The notes under the pieces are model-generated. The model had not been told where the DNA came from. It did no database searches and was given only the letters and a program-made list of their open reading frames with translations. From NCBI RefSeq assembly GCF_046546175.1, contig NZ_JBKGYF010000001.1:1-49987 (forward strand): DNA of 49,987 bases. The letters are read 5' to 3'. This document shows, piece after piece, positions 34,325-42,953 of the stretch (position 1 is its first letter; every line of letters begins with the position of its first letter). This stretch comes from Methanohalobium sp046546175. GTDB taxonomy: Archaea > Halobacteriota > Methanosarcinia > Methanosarcinales > Methanosarcinaceae. The translations under genes were made by a program, and so were the position numbers.

Positions 34325-34479
34325 AAGGGTTTTCTGTTCTACAACCGGTATGATGATGGAGATATTATTTAAAAACTTTCAAAAAATATCTTTTAACCTA
34401 AAACAAGTAAAGTTTTTCTATTGCTTCTATGGTAGCATATATGTTTGTATTTATGAAACAAGAAAAGTTTGATATGTGA

Positions 34480-36126
34480 TTACTGGAGTATTTTTGACAT
34501 ATATACTCCATCAAGATGATACCCTAATTTGCGGTAATACCCCCGTGCACCGATACCACTGATAATTGCCAGTTTATTATATCCGTTTTCAAGAGATACT
34601 TTTTCAGCCTGTCCAAGCAGTTCAGATCCATAACCTCTATGTTGCCAGTATTTCATCTCTGAACATCCAAAAGGCGCCAGTGACCCGTATACATGTAGTT
34701 CCCTTACAACAGCAGCATCCTGTAATTCACTTCTATGGGGATTGGCTGGAAATCGAAGTCTTAAGAACCCTATCAGAACATCCTGTTTTACATCTTCAAA
34801 AGCCAGGAAATGTTCAACTCCACCGCAGGCATTATAGGATTCAACAGTGAATTTGATATTTTCATCAACTGGTTCGATGCCTTTCAGAATGTTGTGTCCG
34901 ACTTCCCTGCACCGAATACAACGGCATTTACCACCTTTCTCATGGAGACGTTCTCTTGCAAGTTGACGGATATTGCTTTTTTTCACTCCGGCAAATATCT
35001 GCTGGGATGGTATGTCACGCTGGATTCGCTGCAGACGCACCCATTTTGGAAGCAGGGCTTTAATATCTGAAATCAACTCGACTGCTTCATCGTCATTAAG
35101 TGCACTATATTCACCTTTCTCCCACATTTTGTAGAGTTGAGTACCCTCTGTAACAAGGGTAGGGTAGATTTTCAGGTAATCTGGCATGAATTTTGAATCC
35201 TCAAACAACCGTTTAAATCCTCTAAGGTCACGCTCATAATCCATCCCGGGTAGATGTGGCATCATATGGAACCCTACTTTGAGACCGCTATCTCTGAGCA
35301 TACGGTTTGCTTCTGCAGTATCCTTAACCGTGTGACCCCTATTAATTTTTGACAGGACAAAATCATATACATTCTGGACCCCGATTTCTACTTTTGTAGC
35401 GCCCAGTTCCAGCATCCTGTCAATATGTTTGTTATTTGTCCAGTCCGGTCTGGTCTCAAAGGTTATGCCGATGTTCCTGATTGCAGCGTTTTCATTCTCC
35501 TTCTGCACATCTTCAAGGGTGATATAGGGATGAGATTTTCCTATTATGTGAACATGTTTGCGCCAGGAAGTATCATAGAAATCGTTCATTGCCTCTATAC
35601 ATCGTTTTGTATACCATTCCTGATAATCGATTGATCTGGATGTAAATGTACCACCCATGACAATCAATTCGGCTTTATCAACCTCATGACCTATCTCTTT
35701 CAGCTGGGATAGGCGTGATGTTACCAGTTTATATGGGTCGTACTCATTGCGTATAGCACGTCTGGTTGCGGGTTCAAGTCCCATATAACTCTGCGGAGAA
35801 TTAAAATCAGATTTCGGACCACCGGGGCACGGTACACAGATACCATGCGGGCATGGAGCAGGTGAGGTCATTGCAGCGATTACCGCAACACCGGAGATTG
35901 TGCGGACAGGTTTTCGACGAAGTATGTCCATAGCCTGTTTTTGTTCTTCCTCGGTTCCTGCCATTATGATATCAGAATTCCTTGGGAGTGAAGAAAACTT
36001 ATGAGTTGAACTCAATTTTTTCTTGGCTTTGTTCAGTTCTATATTGTCGGTTATTGAACCATCAAGTACCATTTCAAGAAGTTCTCTGCACACCTGACTG
36101 AATTCGTCTTTAGTTTCATCTGACAT
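34480..36126 (-). CDS. elp3: Elp3 tRNA uridine-34 modifying radical SAM/acetyltransferase
   Basis: Archaeal Elp3, 548 residues, which forms 5-carboxymethyluridine-type groups at wobble U34 of tRNA using SAM and acetyl-CoA. The radical SAM cysteines are Cys92, Cys97 and Cys100 (CPHGICVPC), with MGGTFTSRSIDYQEWY and IEIGVQNVYDFVL in the barrel. A Cys-containing Zn region (KCRCIRCREVGH) and the C-terminal GNAT domain (LHVYGSLAPFG, WQHRGYGSELLGQAE) follow. It lies 61 nt after the RFC gene on the same strand. Confidence 0.95.
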   Translation of the reverse strand: MSDETKDEFSQVCRELLEMVLDGSITDNIELNKAKKKLSSTHKFSSLPRNSDIIMAGTEEEQKQAMDILRRKPVRTISGVAVIAAMTSPAPCPHGICVPCPGGPKSDFNSPQSYMGLEPATRRAIRNEYDPYKLVTSRLSQLKEIGHEVDKAELIVMGGTFTSRSIDYQEWYTKRCIEAMNDFYDTSWRKHVHIIGKSHPYITLEDVQKENENAAIRNIGITFETRPDWTNNKHIDRMLELGATKVEIGVQNVYDFVLSKINRGHTVKDTAEANRMLRDSGLKVGFHMMPHLPGMDYERDLRGFKRLFEDSKFMPDYLKIYPTLVTEGTQLYKMWEKGEYSALNDDEAVELISDIKALLPKWVRLQRIQRDIPSQQIFAGVKKSNIRQLARERLHEKGGKCRCIRCREVGHNILKGIEPVDENIKFTVESYNACGGVEHFLAFEDVKQDVLIGFLRLRFPANPHRSELQDAAVVRELHVYGSLAPFGCSEMKYWQHRGYGSELLGQAEKVSLENGYNKLAIISGIGARGYYRKLGYHLDGVYMSKILQ

Positions 36127-36187
36127 TTTTATTCAAAAAGAGATTGTTTTTATTTTTAGGTTAATTAATCCTGCTAATTAAAACTTT

Positions 36188-37225
36188 TCAGTACAAGTCA
36201 GCAATCAGATATTCCAGCTGTATACGGGGGTTTGCAGCATCACCCATGTAGAAATCAGTATCTGATATCCTTTTTACCATTTTTGCAACCTTTAAATCGG
36301 GCTCATTGGAGTCAACCACCACATCGTAGAGATGTTCCAGTATTTCGTACCCGGAAAATCCGTTTTCAATTAACAGGTTGTCGATAATTTTGCGTGCAGT
36401 ATCTATATCCTTTTTTATGGCTGCATTATAAAGCTCTCTGATATTATTTTCTTCAGGGATATTATCCAAAATGGATTCATATACATCCTGTGAGGTAATT
36501 TCTGTGTCTTTGTTTTTCGACTGTATACACGCCATCTGCGTTGTAATCAAGGCTCTGGCAATGTTGCCCCTTGAATAATAACACAGTGCTTCAAGACCCT
36601 CATCTGTGAATTGTATCCCTTCATTTTCTGCGATTGGCTGGATATAATTTATAAGCTCGTCCCTGGATACGTAAGTGAAAAACAATCTCAATCCTCTGGA
36701 CCTCAGGGGTTGTATCAGTTTTGATGGTTGTGCTGTGGATAGTATGAACCTGCAGGTTGAGGTGTATTTTTCCATGATACGCCTAAGTGCTTGCTGGGAG
36801 CTGGTATCCAGTGACTGCGCACAATCTATGAAAATAATTTTATAGTCGGAATCAATGGGTCGCATGCTTGCGTATTCATTGATTATATCCTTGAATATAG
36901 AAAGCACACTCGTACGTATTTTTTTCGGGTCCTGGGTGCCGATAATACGTGCGAAACGTCTGTCCCTGACAAGGTAGCGTTTACCCTGGTCAAAGAAATC
37001 AGATGCATTAAAATAGGTTAAATTGCTCTCGTAATGTTCTCCATAGAGTTCATTTGCAAGTGCAAAAGCAGTGGAAGATTTACCTGAATTTACAGGACCC
37101 TGTAAAATAAGATGTGGAAGGTTTCTGGACTGTAAAATCCTTTTCAGTGTACTGATGGAAATTTCATTCCCTGCTATATCATCCATTTTTTTTGGTTTGT
37201 ATTTCACAGTCCAGATATCTTTCAT
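36188..37225 (-). CDS. Replication factor C small subunit, variant (RfcS2-like)
   Basis: Clamp-loader AAA+ subunit of about 345 residues. Walker A is GPVNSGKS at 43-50. The Walker B equivalent reads IIFIDCAQSL, where catalytic small subunits have DEAD, so the acidic residue for ATP hydrolysis is replaced by Cys. The SRC motif is SRG but keeps the Arg finger. The C-terminal collar domain is present. Methanosarcina has two different small subunits plus a large one, and this fits the second. ATG 37225 has AGGTG upstream; GTG 37234 is an alternative. It follows secD closely. Confidence 0.85.
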   Translation of the reverse strand: MKDIWTVKYKPKKMDDIAGNEISISTLKRILQSRNLPHLILQGPVNSGKSSTAFALANELYGEHYESNLTYFNASDFFDQGKRYLVRDRRFARIIGTQDPKKIRTSVLSIFKDIINEYASMRPIDSDYKIIFIDCAQSLDTSSQQALRRIMEKYTSTCRFILSTAQPSKLIQPLRSRGLRLFFTYVSRDELINYIQPIAENEGIQFTDEGLEALCYYSRGNIARALITTQMACIQSKNKDTEITSQDVYESILDNIPEENNIRELYNAAIKKDIDTARKIIDNLLIENGFSGYEILEHLYDVVVDSNEPDLKVAKMVKRISDTDFYMGDAANPRIQLEYLIADLY

Positions 37226-37239
37226 GTAACCCACACCTT

Positions 37240-38943
37240 TTATTGTTCGATACCATCAGTTGTGGTGTCTTTGAGTACTTCTTTTATAACTATTCCATAA
37301 ACCGGTCTTGCGATGAATACACCGATTAACACACCTACGATGGTGGTAAGGGCAAATCCCCTGAGCGCACCGAAGCCCAGAACCATAAGTGGCGACATTG
37401 CAATAATTGTAGTTGCAGCTGCTCCAATTATAATACCAAAGGCTTTGGTTATTCTTGACAGATATATCTTTGTCGGTGGTAATTTCCCTTCGTATAACAC
37501 CTCATCTGTAATGATTACTAGATGGTCGATACCTGTACCAATAACGGCAATAATCCCTGCAATACTTGGGAGGTCAAGCTGCCATCCTATAGCAGCGGAA
37601 AATCCCAATATCATTACAACTTCACTGAAGGATATACCTACCATAGGAATCAGTATCCGTTTTTCACGATACCGATTATAGACCGTACCAGCTACACCTA
37701 TTAATACAAAAACACCTGCTATAACAGCCAGTAATTTAAACTGTTCTCCAAGTGATGCGTCCACATGCCCTGAACCTATAATTTCAACGTTTACAGGTAG
37801 TGCACCGGCACGAAGGTGTATCTGGAGTTGTTTGGCTTCATCCTTACCTTCTTCGCCACCACCAATGGACGCTTGCCATGAATATATAAGTGAGTCACGG
37901 AGTTTATCGGCTGCTGATGGGCTTAACGGAGCACTGTAGATTTCCTGGTCATCTAGATGCATTTTCAAATGGTGTTGGGAAGGATTGTTGATTGCACCGG
38001 TTTCTTTAGCAGCTTTCTGAAGAGACCTTGCACCGGACTCAGAGAGTGTGAACGGTACATTCCACTGCTGATTCTGTAAACTCGGGACATCTACACTTTC
38101 TATGTCTTCTCCATAGAGTACATGTCTGGTTCTGTTGCCTTCGGTAACAATATTAATCTCAAATTTACCAGGTTGTTGGGCTATTTCTTTTGCAGTGGAA
38201 AGGTCAACACCGGCAAAATCAATCAAAATATAGTTATCACCAGCGCTGCGTACAGGTATGTCCTTTAATCCCAATGCATTCAGTTTTTCGCTGAGGGTTT
38301 CTTTGGTAAGTTCTCTTGTATCTTCTGTTACACCCTGACTGTATATTGTCGACCCATCTGGATCTGTGACAATAGACCCGTCAACTTTTTCCATCAATTC
38401 TTGGAGTTCCTGCTGTGATACAGAAGTTCGAATTTCGTACTCAGTAGCATCCTGTCTGGATATAGGAACCACTTCAGAACCCAGTGAATCGGAGAGGTAG
38501 GCAGTTATCAATTTCTGTTTCGAGGGCTGGATTTGCACAGTAGTTTTTTCCTCATCTCTGGTTATAGTAGGTTCACCGATGTTGAGTATATTTATTTGTG
38601 ATTGGGTAAGATCTGTATCAGTGGTGAATGTGACAGTTCCGCTTTCACTGTCATCGGAAGGTATATTTACATCTGAAATCCTAATCTCAGCACCTGTTGA
38701 AGATTCAACAACCTCTTTTACCATTTCACTAGGGTCGCCATCAACCTGGGCTATAGCTCCCTGCAGTTGCAGCTGTAGCCACGAACCACCTTCAAGGTCA
38801 AGCCCGTAATTGAGATTTGACTGAGCGCCTTCACCGGGTACATATATTGGCTGTATAGCAATCAGGGATGCGATAAGTGCTATTATGAATATCTGGACAC
38901 GCCTGTTCCTTAGCAGCCCACCGTTTTCTTCTTCATTACTCAT
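37240..38943 (-). CDS. secD: Protein-export membrane protein SecD
   Basis: RND-fold subunit of the SecDF complex that aids protein export at the membrane, 567 residues. One N-terminal helix (~13-30) is followed by GLDLEGGSWLQLQL, the conserved D1 motif. A large external P1 region and five C-terminal helices with GVAGTVYNRYREKR, AAIGWQLDLPSIAGIIAVIGTG and DHLVIITDEV complete it. Archaeal SecD is translated after SecF here: secF stop and secD start overlap (ATGA). Protein-dense surface layers make this complex important. Confidence 0.93.
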   Translation of the reverse strand: MSNEEENGGLLRNRRVQIFIIALIASLIAIQPIYVPGEGAQSNLNYGLDLEGGSWLQLQLQGAIAQVDGDPSEMVKEVVESSTGAEIRISDVNIPSDDSESGTVTFTTDTDLTQSQINILNIGEPTITRDEEKTTVQIQPSKQKLITAYLSDSLGSEVVPISRQDATEYEIRTSVSQQELQELMEKVDGSIVTDPDGSTIYSQGVTEDTRELTKETLSEKLNALGLKDIPVRSAGDNYILIDFAGVDLSTAKEIAQQPGKFEINIVTEGNRTRHVLYGEDIESVDVPSLQNQQWNVPFTLSESGARSLQKAAKETGAINNPSQHHLKMHLDDQEIYSAPLSPSAADKLRDSLIYSWQASIGGGEEGKDEAKQLQIHLRAGALPVNVEIIGSGHVDASLGEQFKLLAVIAGVFVLIGVAGTVYNRYREKRILIPMVGISFSEVVMILGFSAAIGWQLDLPSIAGIIAVIGTGIDHLVIITDEVLYEGKLPPTKIYLSRITKAFGIIIGAAATTIIAMSPLMVLGFGALRGFALTTIVGVLIGVFIARPVYGIVIKEVLKDTTTDGIEQ

Positions 38944-39842
38944 GCTTTTGACCTCCTGATTTTACCTTTTCCAAGGTACCAGCGCAAGACCCCGGTGTTA
39001 AACATCCATGTATTCATCAAATCAGCAACCAATCCAAAGATAAGTACAACAGCAATATCAGATAACATACCCACCTGTGACAGCCATGGTATAATGAGAT
39101 ATGCATAGGTAGATACTAGATAGAGCATTATTACCGCAACAAGTGTGGTAGTAGTCATTAGTACTCCTGTATGCATTGCTCTGGTTATTTTCTCATTAAG
39201 ATTGCCCTTCCTTTTAAGCAGACGATTATTCAATAATATGTCACTATCGACAGAATACCCTATAATCATCAATAATGCAGCAACTGTTCCAAAGGATAGT
39301 TCAATCCCTGTGATGTTCATAAGTGCCATAGCTATTGTAATATCTGATACGGCAGAAGCAATGACTACAAGAGATGGTACCGGTGTCCTGAATATCAGAT
39401 ATACTACAGCAGCCATACCTATAAACGAAATAAGTAGCGCCATCAATGCCTGCCTCTGCAAAGATTCTCCATAAACAGGTCCGATTTGTCGTATTTCAAC
39501 ATTTGAATACTTGGATGACACATCCTCCTCAACAGCAATATGTTGTTCACTATCCATAGGACCAAACTGCATTGTTACCCTGCCACCGGATTTACGCAGA
39601 TCATGAAGGGGATAATCAGAATACTGATTTTCAAGCTCTTCAACAGAGTCATGTGTGTCCATAGCAATCATTGACCCTCCTTCAAATTCCATTCCGAGTT
39701 TAACAGGAGCACCACTGCTTAAAAACATCACTCCGATGATTAAAAGCGATGTCAGGAATACTGCAACAGGAACCATTAAAACCTGGCGGTTATTATGATT
39801 TTTTACAAATGAATCCAGATTTTCTATCATACTGAATATCAT
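38940..39842 (-). CDS. secF: Protein-export membrane protein SecF
   Basis: The 300-residue partner of SecD. It has an N-terminal helix (~19-40), GMEFEGGSMIAM (the SecF equivalent of the D1 motif), then a small external domain and five helices including VASAVSDITIAMALMNITGIEL (in two parts) and IIGYSVDSDILLNNRLLKRKG. Gene order secF-secD is the archaeal pattern, the reverse of bacteria. It is the first gene of the minus-strand run secF-secD-rfcS-elp3. Confidence 0.92.
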   Translation of the reverse strand: MIFSMIENLDSFVKNHNNRQVLMVPVAVFLTSLLIIGVMFLSSGAPVKLGMEFEGGSMIAMDTHDSVEELENQYSDYPLHDLRKSGGRVTMQFGPMDSEQHIAVEEDVSSKYSNVEIRQIGPVYGESLQRQALMALLISFIGMAAVVYLIFRTPVPSLVVIASAVSDITIAMALMNITGIELSFGTVAALLMIIGYSVDSDILLNNRLLKRKGNLNEKITRAMHTGVLMTTTTLVAVIMLYLVSTYAYLIIPWLSQVGMLSDIAVVLIFGLVADLMNTWMFNTGVLRWYLGKGKIRRSKA

Positions 39843-40004
39843 GGTTTAAAACTCCACATCTGGTAATTTTGAGATAATCTCTTTATTATTTCCAAATCTT
39901 TTTGGTTGAAAAAGATACCGTATATTTTTAAGACTTTCTTTTCAATTATTTAACTGGTTAGACACTTATACTTATATATACCACTTTTTATTTTGTGTAT
40001 AGCG

Positions 40005-40472
40005 ATGACAGATAATGAGGACAGAATCGGTATAGATGAATATTTCCTTGAAATAGCATCGGTGGTTGCAAAACGGGCGACATGTCTGCGTAATAAGGTA
40101 GGAGCGGTTATTGTAAGGGACAAACGGATTATATCCACTGGTTATAATGGTGCTCCGAGCAACCTTGAACACTGTCTTGATATCGGTTGCATCAGGGAAC
40201 AGTACAATATTGAATCCGGCACACATCATGAAAAATGTCGTGCAGTCCATGCTGAACAAAATGCTATAATCCAGGCGGCGCTTCATGGTGTAAGCACCGA
40301 TAATGCAACTATCTACTGCACTCATCAACCCTGTATACTTTGTGCGAAGATGATAATTAACGCAAACATCAAAAAAGTGGTATATCTTTCGCATTACCCT
40401 GATGATGAAGCATTGAAATTCTTTTCTGATGCAGGGATTGAAACCATAAATTTCAGTCAGAGATTTGATTGA
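40005..40472 (+). CDS. dCMP deaminase-family zinc enzyme
   Basis: Cytidine/deoxycytidylate deaminase family, 155 residues from ATG 40005. The Zn site is His82-Ala-Glu84 (HAEQNAI) with Cys110 and Cys113 (PCILCAKM). VGAVIVRDKRIISTGYNG and the length fit dCMP deaminase, which supplies dUMP for thymidylate. TTG 39993 also opens the frame, but a CTTATATATA box near 39971 would place the transcript start close to 40000, giving a nearly leaderless mRNA from ATG 40005. Its 3' end overlaps convergent cofE by 16 nt. Confidence 0.87.
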   Translation: MTDNEDRIGIDEYFLEIASVVAKRATCLRNKVGAVIVRDKRIISTGYNGAPSNLEHCLDIGCIREQYNIESGTHHEKCRAVHAEQNAIIQAALHGVSTDNATIYCTHQPCILCAKMIINANIKKVVYLSHYPDDEALKFFSDAGIETINFSQRFD

Positions 40473-41224
40473 TTTAAACTGCGCAATCCTTTTTTAATGA
40501 TATCTTTGTCATCCGGGCGGTACATGTTTTTTACTGACACTTTTTTACCGGTTAATACATCCAATCCTCTGATAATTACCACGGGTGTACCACCATCACC
40601 TTCTCCCATGAGCAGGTTGGCAGTGCCGGCAATCTCGTCTGCAATCGCCTCTTCTGTGATATCGAGAGCATGACCATATAGGTCATTTTTACCGCGCCAG
40701 TTTTTGATTGCGGGTATATGATACAATCCCACAGCTACACCTGTCTGCCCGGTTTTAAAAGCCCTGCCATTGGTGTCCGTGATAACGACACCGATTTTTT
40801 TACTGGTCAGGTTTTGAAGATGTAAACCAATGTATTCTGCACTTACATCTGGATTTTTCGGGAGATCAAGGATAAATCCGTTCTCGATGTTGGAATCATC
40901 AAGACCAGCATTTATGCAAACATTTCCGTTATACGTTTCAACAAGCATGATGGGAGAATCCACCAGACAATCCCTGCTTCTTTCAAGAACAGCCTGTACA
41001 AAAGCAGGGCTGAATCTATTTTTATTTGCAATTTCTACTGCTTTGTCAGTAGGTGTTATATCCTTAAGCCTGAATATCTGACCTTCTGATTTGGCTACGA
41101 TTGTGGAAGCGATTACAACAATGTCACCGTCTTCTAATTTTGTGTTGTTACAGATAATCTCTGCAAGGTTGTCCCCTTCTTTAATCAGAGGAATGTTATC
41201 CACAATAAAAGCTTCCAGTTTCAC
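40457..41224 (-). CDS. cofE: Coenzyme F420:L-glutamate ligase
   Basis: GTP-dependent enzyme adding the glutamate tail to F420-0, 255 residues. Conserved sequences are DGDIVVIASTIVAKSEG, VVITDTNGRAFKTGQTGVAVG, GRDLYGHALDITEEAIAD-like (here KNDLYGHALDITEEAI) and LLMGEGDGGTPVVIIRG. F420 is the central hydride carrier of methanogens. Convergent and overlapping by 16 nt with the dCMP deaminase gene. A promoter-rich gap with a C/D RNA lies upstream. Confidence 0.93.
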   Translation of the reverse strand: MKLEAFIVDNIPLIKEGDNLAEIICNNTKLEDGDIVVIASTIVAKSEGQIFRLKDITPTDKAVEIANKNRFSPAFVQAVLERSRDCLVDSPIMLVETYNGNVCINAGLDDSNIENGFILDLPKNPDVSAEYIGLHLQNLTSKKIGVVITDTNGRAFKTGQTGVAVGLYHIPAIKNWRGKNDLYGHALDITEEAIADEIAGTANLLMGEGDGGTPVVIIRGLDVLTGKKVSVKNMYRPDDKDIIKKGLRSLNQSNL

Positions 41225-41295
41225 TTATATACCTCTCTCTGTAACAATTAAAAATAGCAGTAGGAATATATAATACCATATATATAACATCTGTT

Positions 41296-41359
41296 GCGGC
41301 GATGATGAGAGTTACCCCGACTGAGCAAAAAATGATGAAATTATAATTTCTGATGCCGC
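41296..41359 (+). ncRNA. C/D box guide sRNA (2'-O-methylation)
   Basis: All elements are present in order. A terminal stem GCGGC 41296-41300 pairs with GCCGC 41355-41359. Box C ATGATGA is at 41302-41308, box D' CTGA at 41321-41324, box C' ATGATGA at 41332-41338 and box D CTGA at 41350-41353. The guide spacers are 12 nt (41309-41320) and 11 nt (41339-41349), the usual archaeal lengths. By the +5 rule the D' guide would direct methylation of the G opposite position 41316. The AT-rich D guide looks weak. A TATA box (AATATATAATA, 41265-41275) sits about 25-30 nt upstream. Target not identified. Confidence 0.85.
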
Positions 41360-41373
41360 TAAATCAAGATATC

Positions 41374-41410
41374 AAAAAAAGTAGTGGATAAATCGTTTTT
41401 TATTATCCAC
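41374..41410 (-). terminator. Terminator of the Hsp20 gene array
   Basis: TTATCCAC (41403-41410) and GTGGATAA (41384-41391) form a perfect 8-bp stem on the minus strand, 1 nt after the last hsp20 stop region, followed by TAC and seven Ts. It separates the array from the C/D RNA on the opposite strand. Confidence 0.7.
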
Positions 41411-41411
41411 A

Positions 41412-41873
41412 TTATTCAACTTTGATTTTGCGTTCCTTTTCTTCTTCGGCTTTTGGCAGAGTGATATGTAGTACACCGTTTTCCAGTTTTGCACTTGCAT
41501 CTTCTTCATTCACAGATGCCGGCAGGGGAACGGTTCTGGAAAATACACGATACGTGCGCTCATGTCGGTAATATCCTTCTTCCTCGGTTTTGGACTCTTC
41601 ACTACATTTGGCGTTGACCTCCAGTGTGTCATCTCTCACTGTGATATCCACGTCATCCTTATTTACACCTGGCATATCTGCAGTAACAATTACGTTATTA
41701 TCTTCCTCTTTAATATCGACAAGAGGTGAAAACGTCTCGCCTGTAACTCCACTGAATCCACCAAGTGCAAAGCGGTTAAATAAATCACTTAAATAATCCT
41801 GGGTTTCCCTGATTTCTTCGAAGGGGTCTCTTCTTCGTATACCGGTTGGTCCTCTTCTTACCATTTCAGCCAT
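41412..41873 (-). CDS. Small heat shock protein Hsp20 (copy 3)
   Basis: A 153-residue alpha-crystallin-domain chaperone. N-terminal MAEMVRRGPTGIRRRDPFEE is shared with the next copy. The crystallin domain has NVIVTADMPGVNKDDVDI, YRVFSRTVPLPASV and AKLENGVLHITLPK, with the short C-terminal KIKVE tail. It is the last of three adjacent hsp20 genes; its crystallin half is nearly identical in DNA to that of copy 2 (about 41451-41600 against 41928-42077). ATG follows GGAGGTG. A terminator is directly downstream. Confidence 0.92.
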   Translation of the reverse strand: MAEMVRRGPTGIRRRDPFEEIRETQDYLSDLFNRFALGGFSGVTGETFSPLVDIKEEDNNVIVTADMPGVNKDDVDITVRDDTLEVNAKCSEESKTEEEGYYRHERTYRVFSRTVPLPASVNEEDASAKLENGVLHITLPKAEEEKERKIKVE

Positions 41874-41888
41874 TATGTATCACCTCCT

Positions 41889-42386
41889 TTACTCTACTGT
41901 GATTTTTTTCTCCCCTTTTTCACTGGATTTTGGCAGAGTGATATGTAGCACACCGTTTTCCAGTTTTGCACTTGCATCTTCTTCATTCACAGATGCCGGC
42001 AGGGGAACGGTTCTGGAAAATGCACGGTATGTGCGCTCATGTCGGTAATATCCTTCTTCTTCAGTTTCGGATTCTTCTTTGTGCTGACCATTAATTTCGA
42101 CTGTATCATCCCTGATATTGATATCCACATCTTCCTTATTTACTCCTGGTATATCCGCAGTGACAATTACGTTATTGTCTTCTTCTTTAACATCCACAAG
42201 CGGAGCATAGGTTTCACTTTCTGCCCATTCTGCAGGCATCATGTCCTCAAAGAGGTCACTCAGGTATCTTTGGGTTTCTCTGATATCTTCAAACGGATCC
42301 CATGAGAATAATGATGGTCTTCTTGCGATTTCAGTCGGTTTTCTTCTTCGTATTCCGGTCGGTCCCCTTCTTATCATTTCAGCCAT
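41889..42386 (-). CDS. Small heat shock protein Hsp20 (copy 2)
   Basis: A 165-residue Hsp20. The N-terminus MAEMIRRGPTGIRRRKPTEI repeats that of copy 3 but has a ~12-residue insertion before SWDPFEDIRETQRYLSDLF. The crystallin domain ends in AKLENGVLHITLPK and KKITVE. It lies 15 nt from each neighbour, so the three genes form one operon. The high DNA identity to copy 3 in the 3' half points to recent duplication or gene conversion. Holdase of unfolding proteins in the cytoplasm. Confidence 0.92.
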   Translation of the reverse strand: MAEMIRRGPTGIRRRKPTEIARRPSLFSWDPFEDIRETQRYLSDLFEDMMPAEWAESETYAPLVDVKEEDNNVIVTADIPGVNKEDVDINIRDDTVEINGQHKEESETEEEGYYRHERTYRAFSRTVPLPASVNEEDASAKLENGVLHITLPKSSEKGEKKITVE

Positions 42387-42401
42387 TAGTAAATCACCCC
42401 T

Positions 42402-42809
42402 TTATTGTATGGTTATTTTATGTTCCTTTTCTAATTTAGGTAGCGTAACTTTCAGAACCCCATTCTCAAGTTTTGCATTTGCTCCTTCTTCAGTTACTGA
42501 TTCTGGCAATATTATGGTTCTTGAGAATCCTTCATATGTCCGTTCCTGTCTGTAATATACATGTTCACCTGTGGATTCTTTTTTAAATGAAGCATTAATC
42601 TGCACAGTGTTATCACTGACTGTTATATCAATATCATCTTTATCGACTCCTGGTAAATCAGCAGTGATGACTATGTTGTCATCTTCGTCTCTGATATCTA
42701 CCAGGGGAGCCATTGTTCTACCAGCAAGCATTTCTCCACCAGGAGCAAACCTGTCCAGTAATCGTGTTACGTCTTCAACTGGATCCCATCTGATTATACC
42801 GCGTGCCAT
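42402..42809 (-). CDS. Small heat shock protein Hsp20 (copy 1)
   Basis: A 135-residue Hsp20 and the first gene of the array. It starts MARGIIRWDPVEDVTRLLDR and has the crystallin-domain parts NIVITADLPGVDKDDIDI, YEGFSRTIILPESV and AKLENGVLKVTLPK, with tail KITIQ. It is more diverged than copies 2 and 3 and lacks their RRGPTGIRRR start, so it is the older branch. The shared promoter must lie in 42810-42953, which is AT-rich; no clear heat-shock operator palindrome was seen. Confidence 0.9.
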   Translation of the reverse strand: MARGIIRWDPVEDVTRLLDRFAPGGEMLAGRTMAPLVDIRDEDDNIVITADLPGVDKDDIDITVSDNTVQINASFKKESTGEHVYYRQERTYEGFSRTIILPESVTEEGANAKLENGVLKVTLPKLEKEHKITIQ

Positions 42810-42953
42810 ACAGTTTACACTCCTTGAATTGTATTTTTTGTATTACGTTCCCCTTACACTCCTTCTGGATTTTACACCCAAACAATAGATTGTCAGTGAT
42901 ACTATATAAAAATTTCGGACAAATAATTATAAAAAAGAGATGATAGATGCCAT

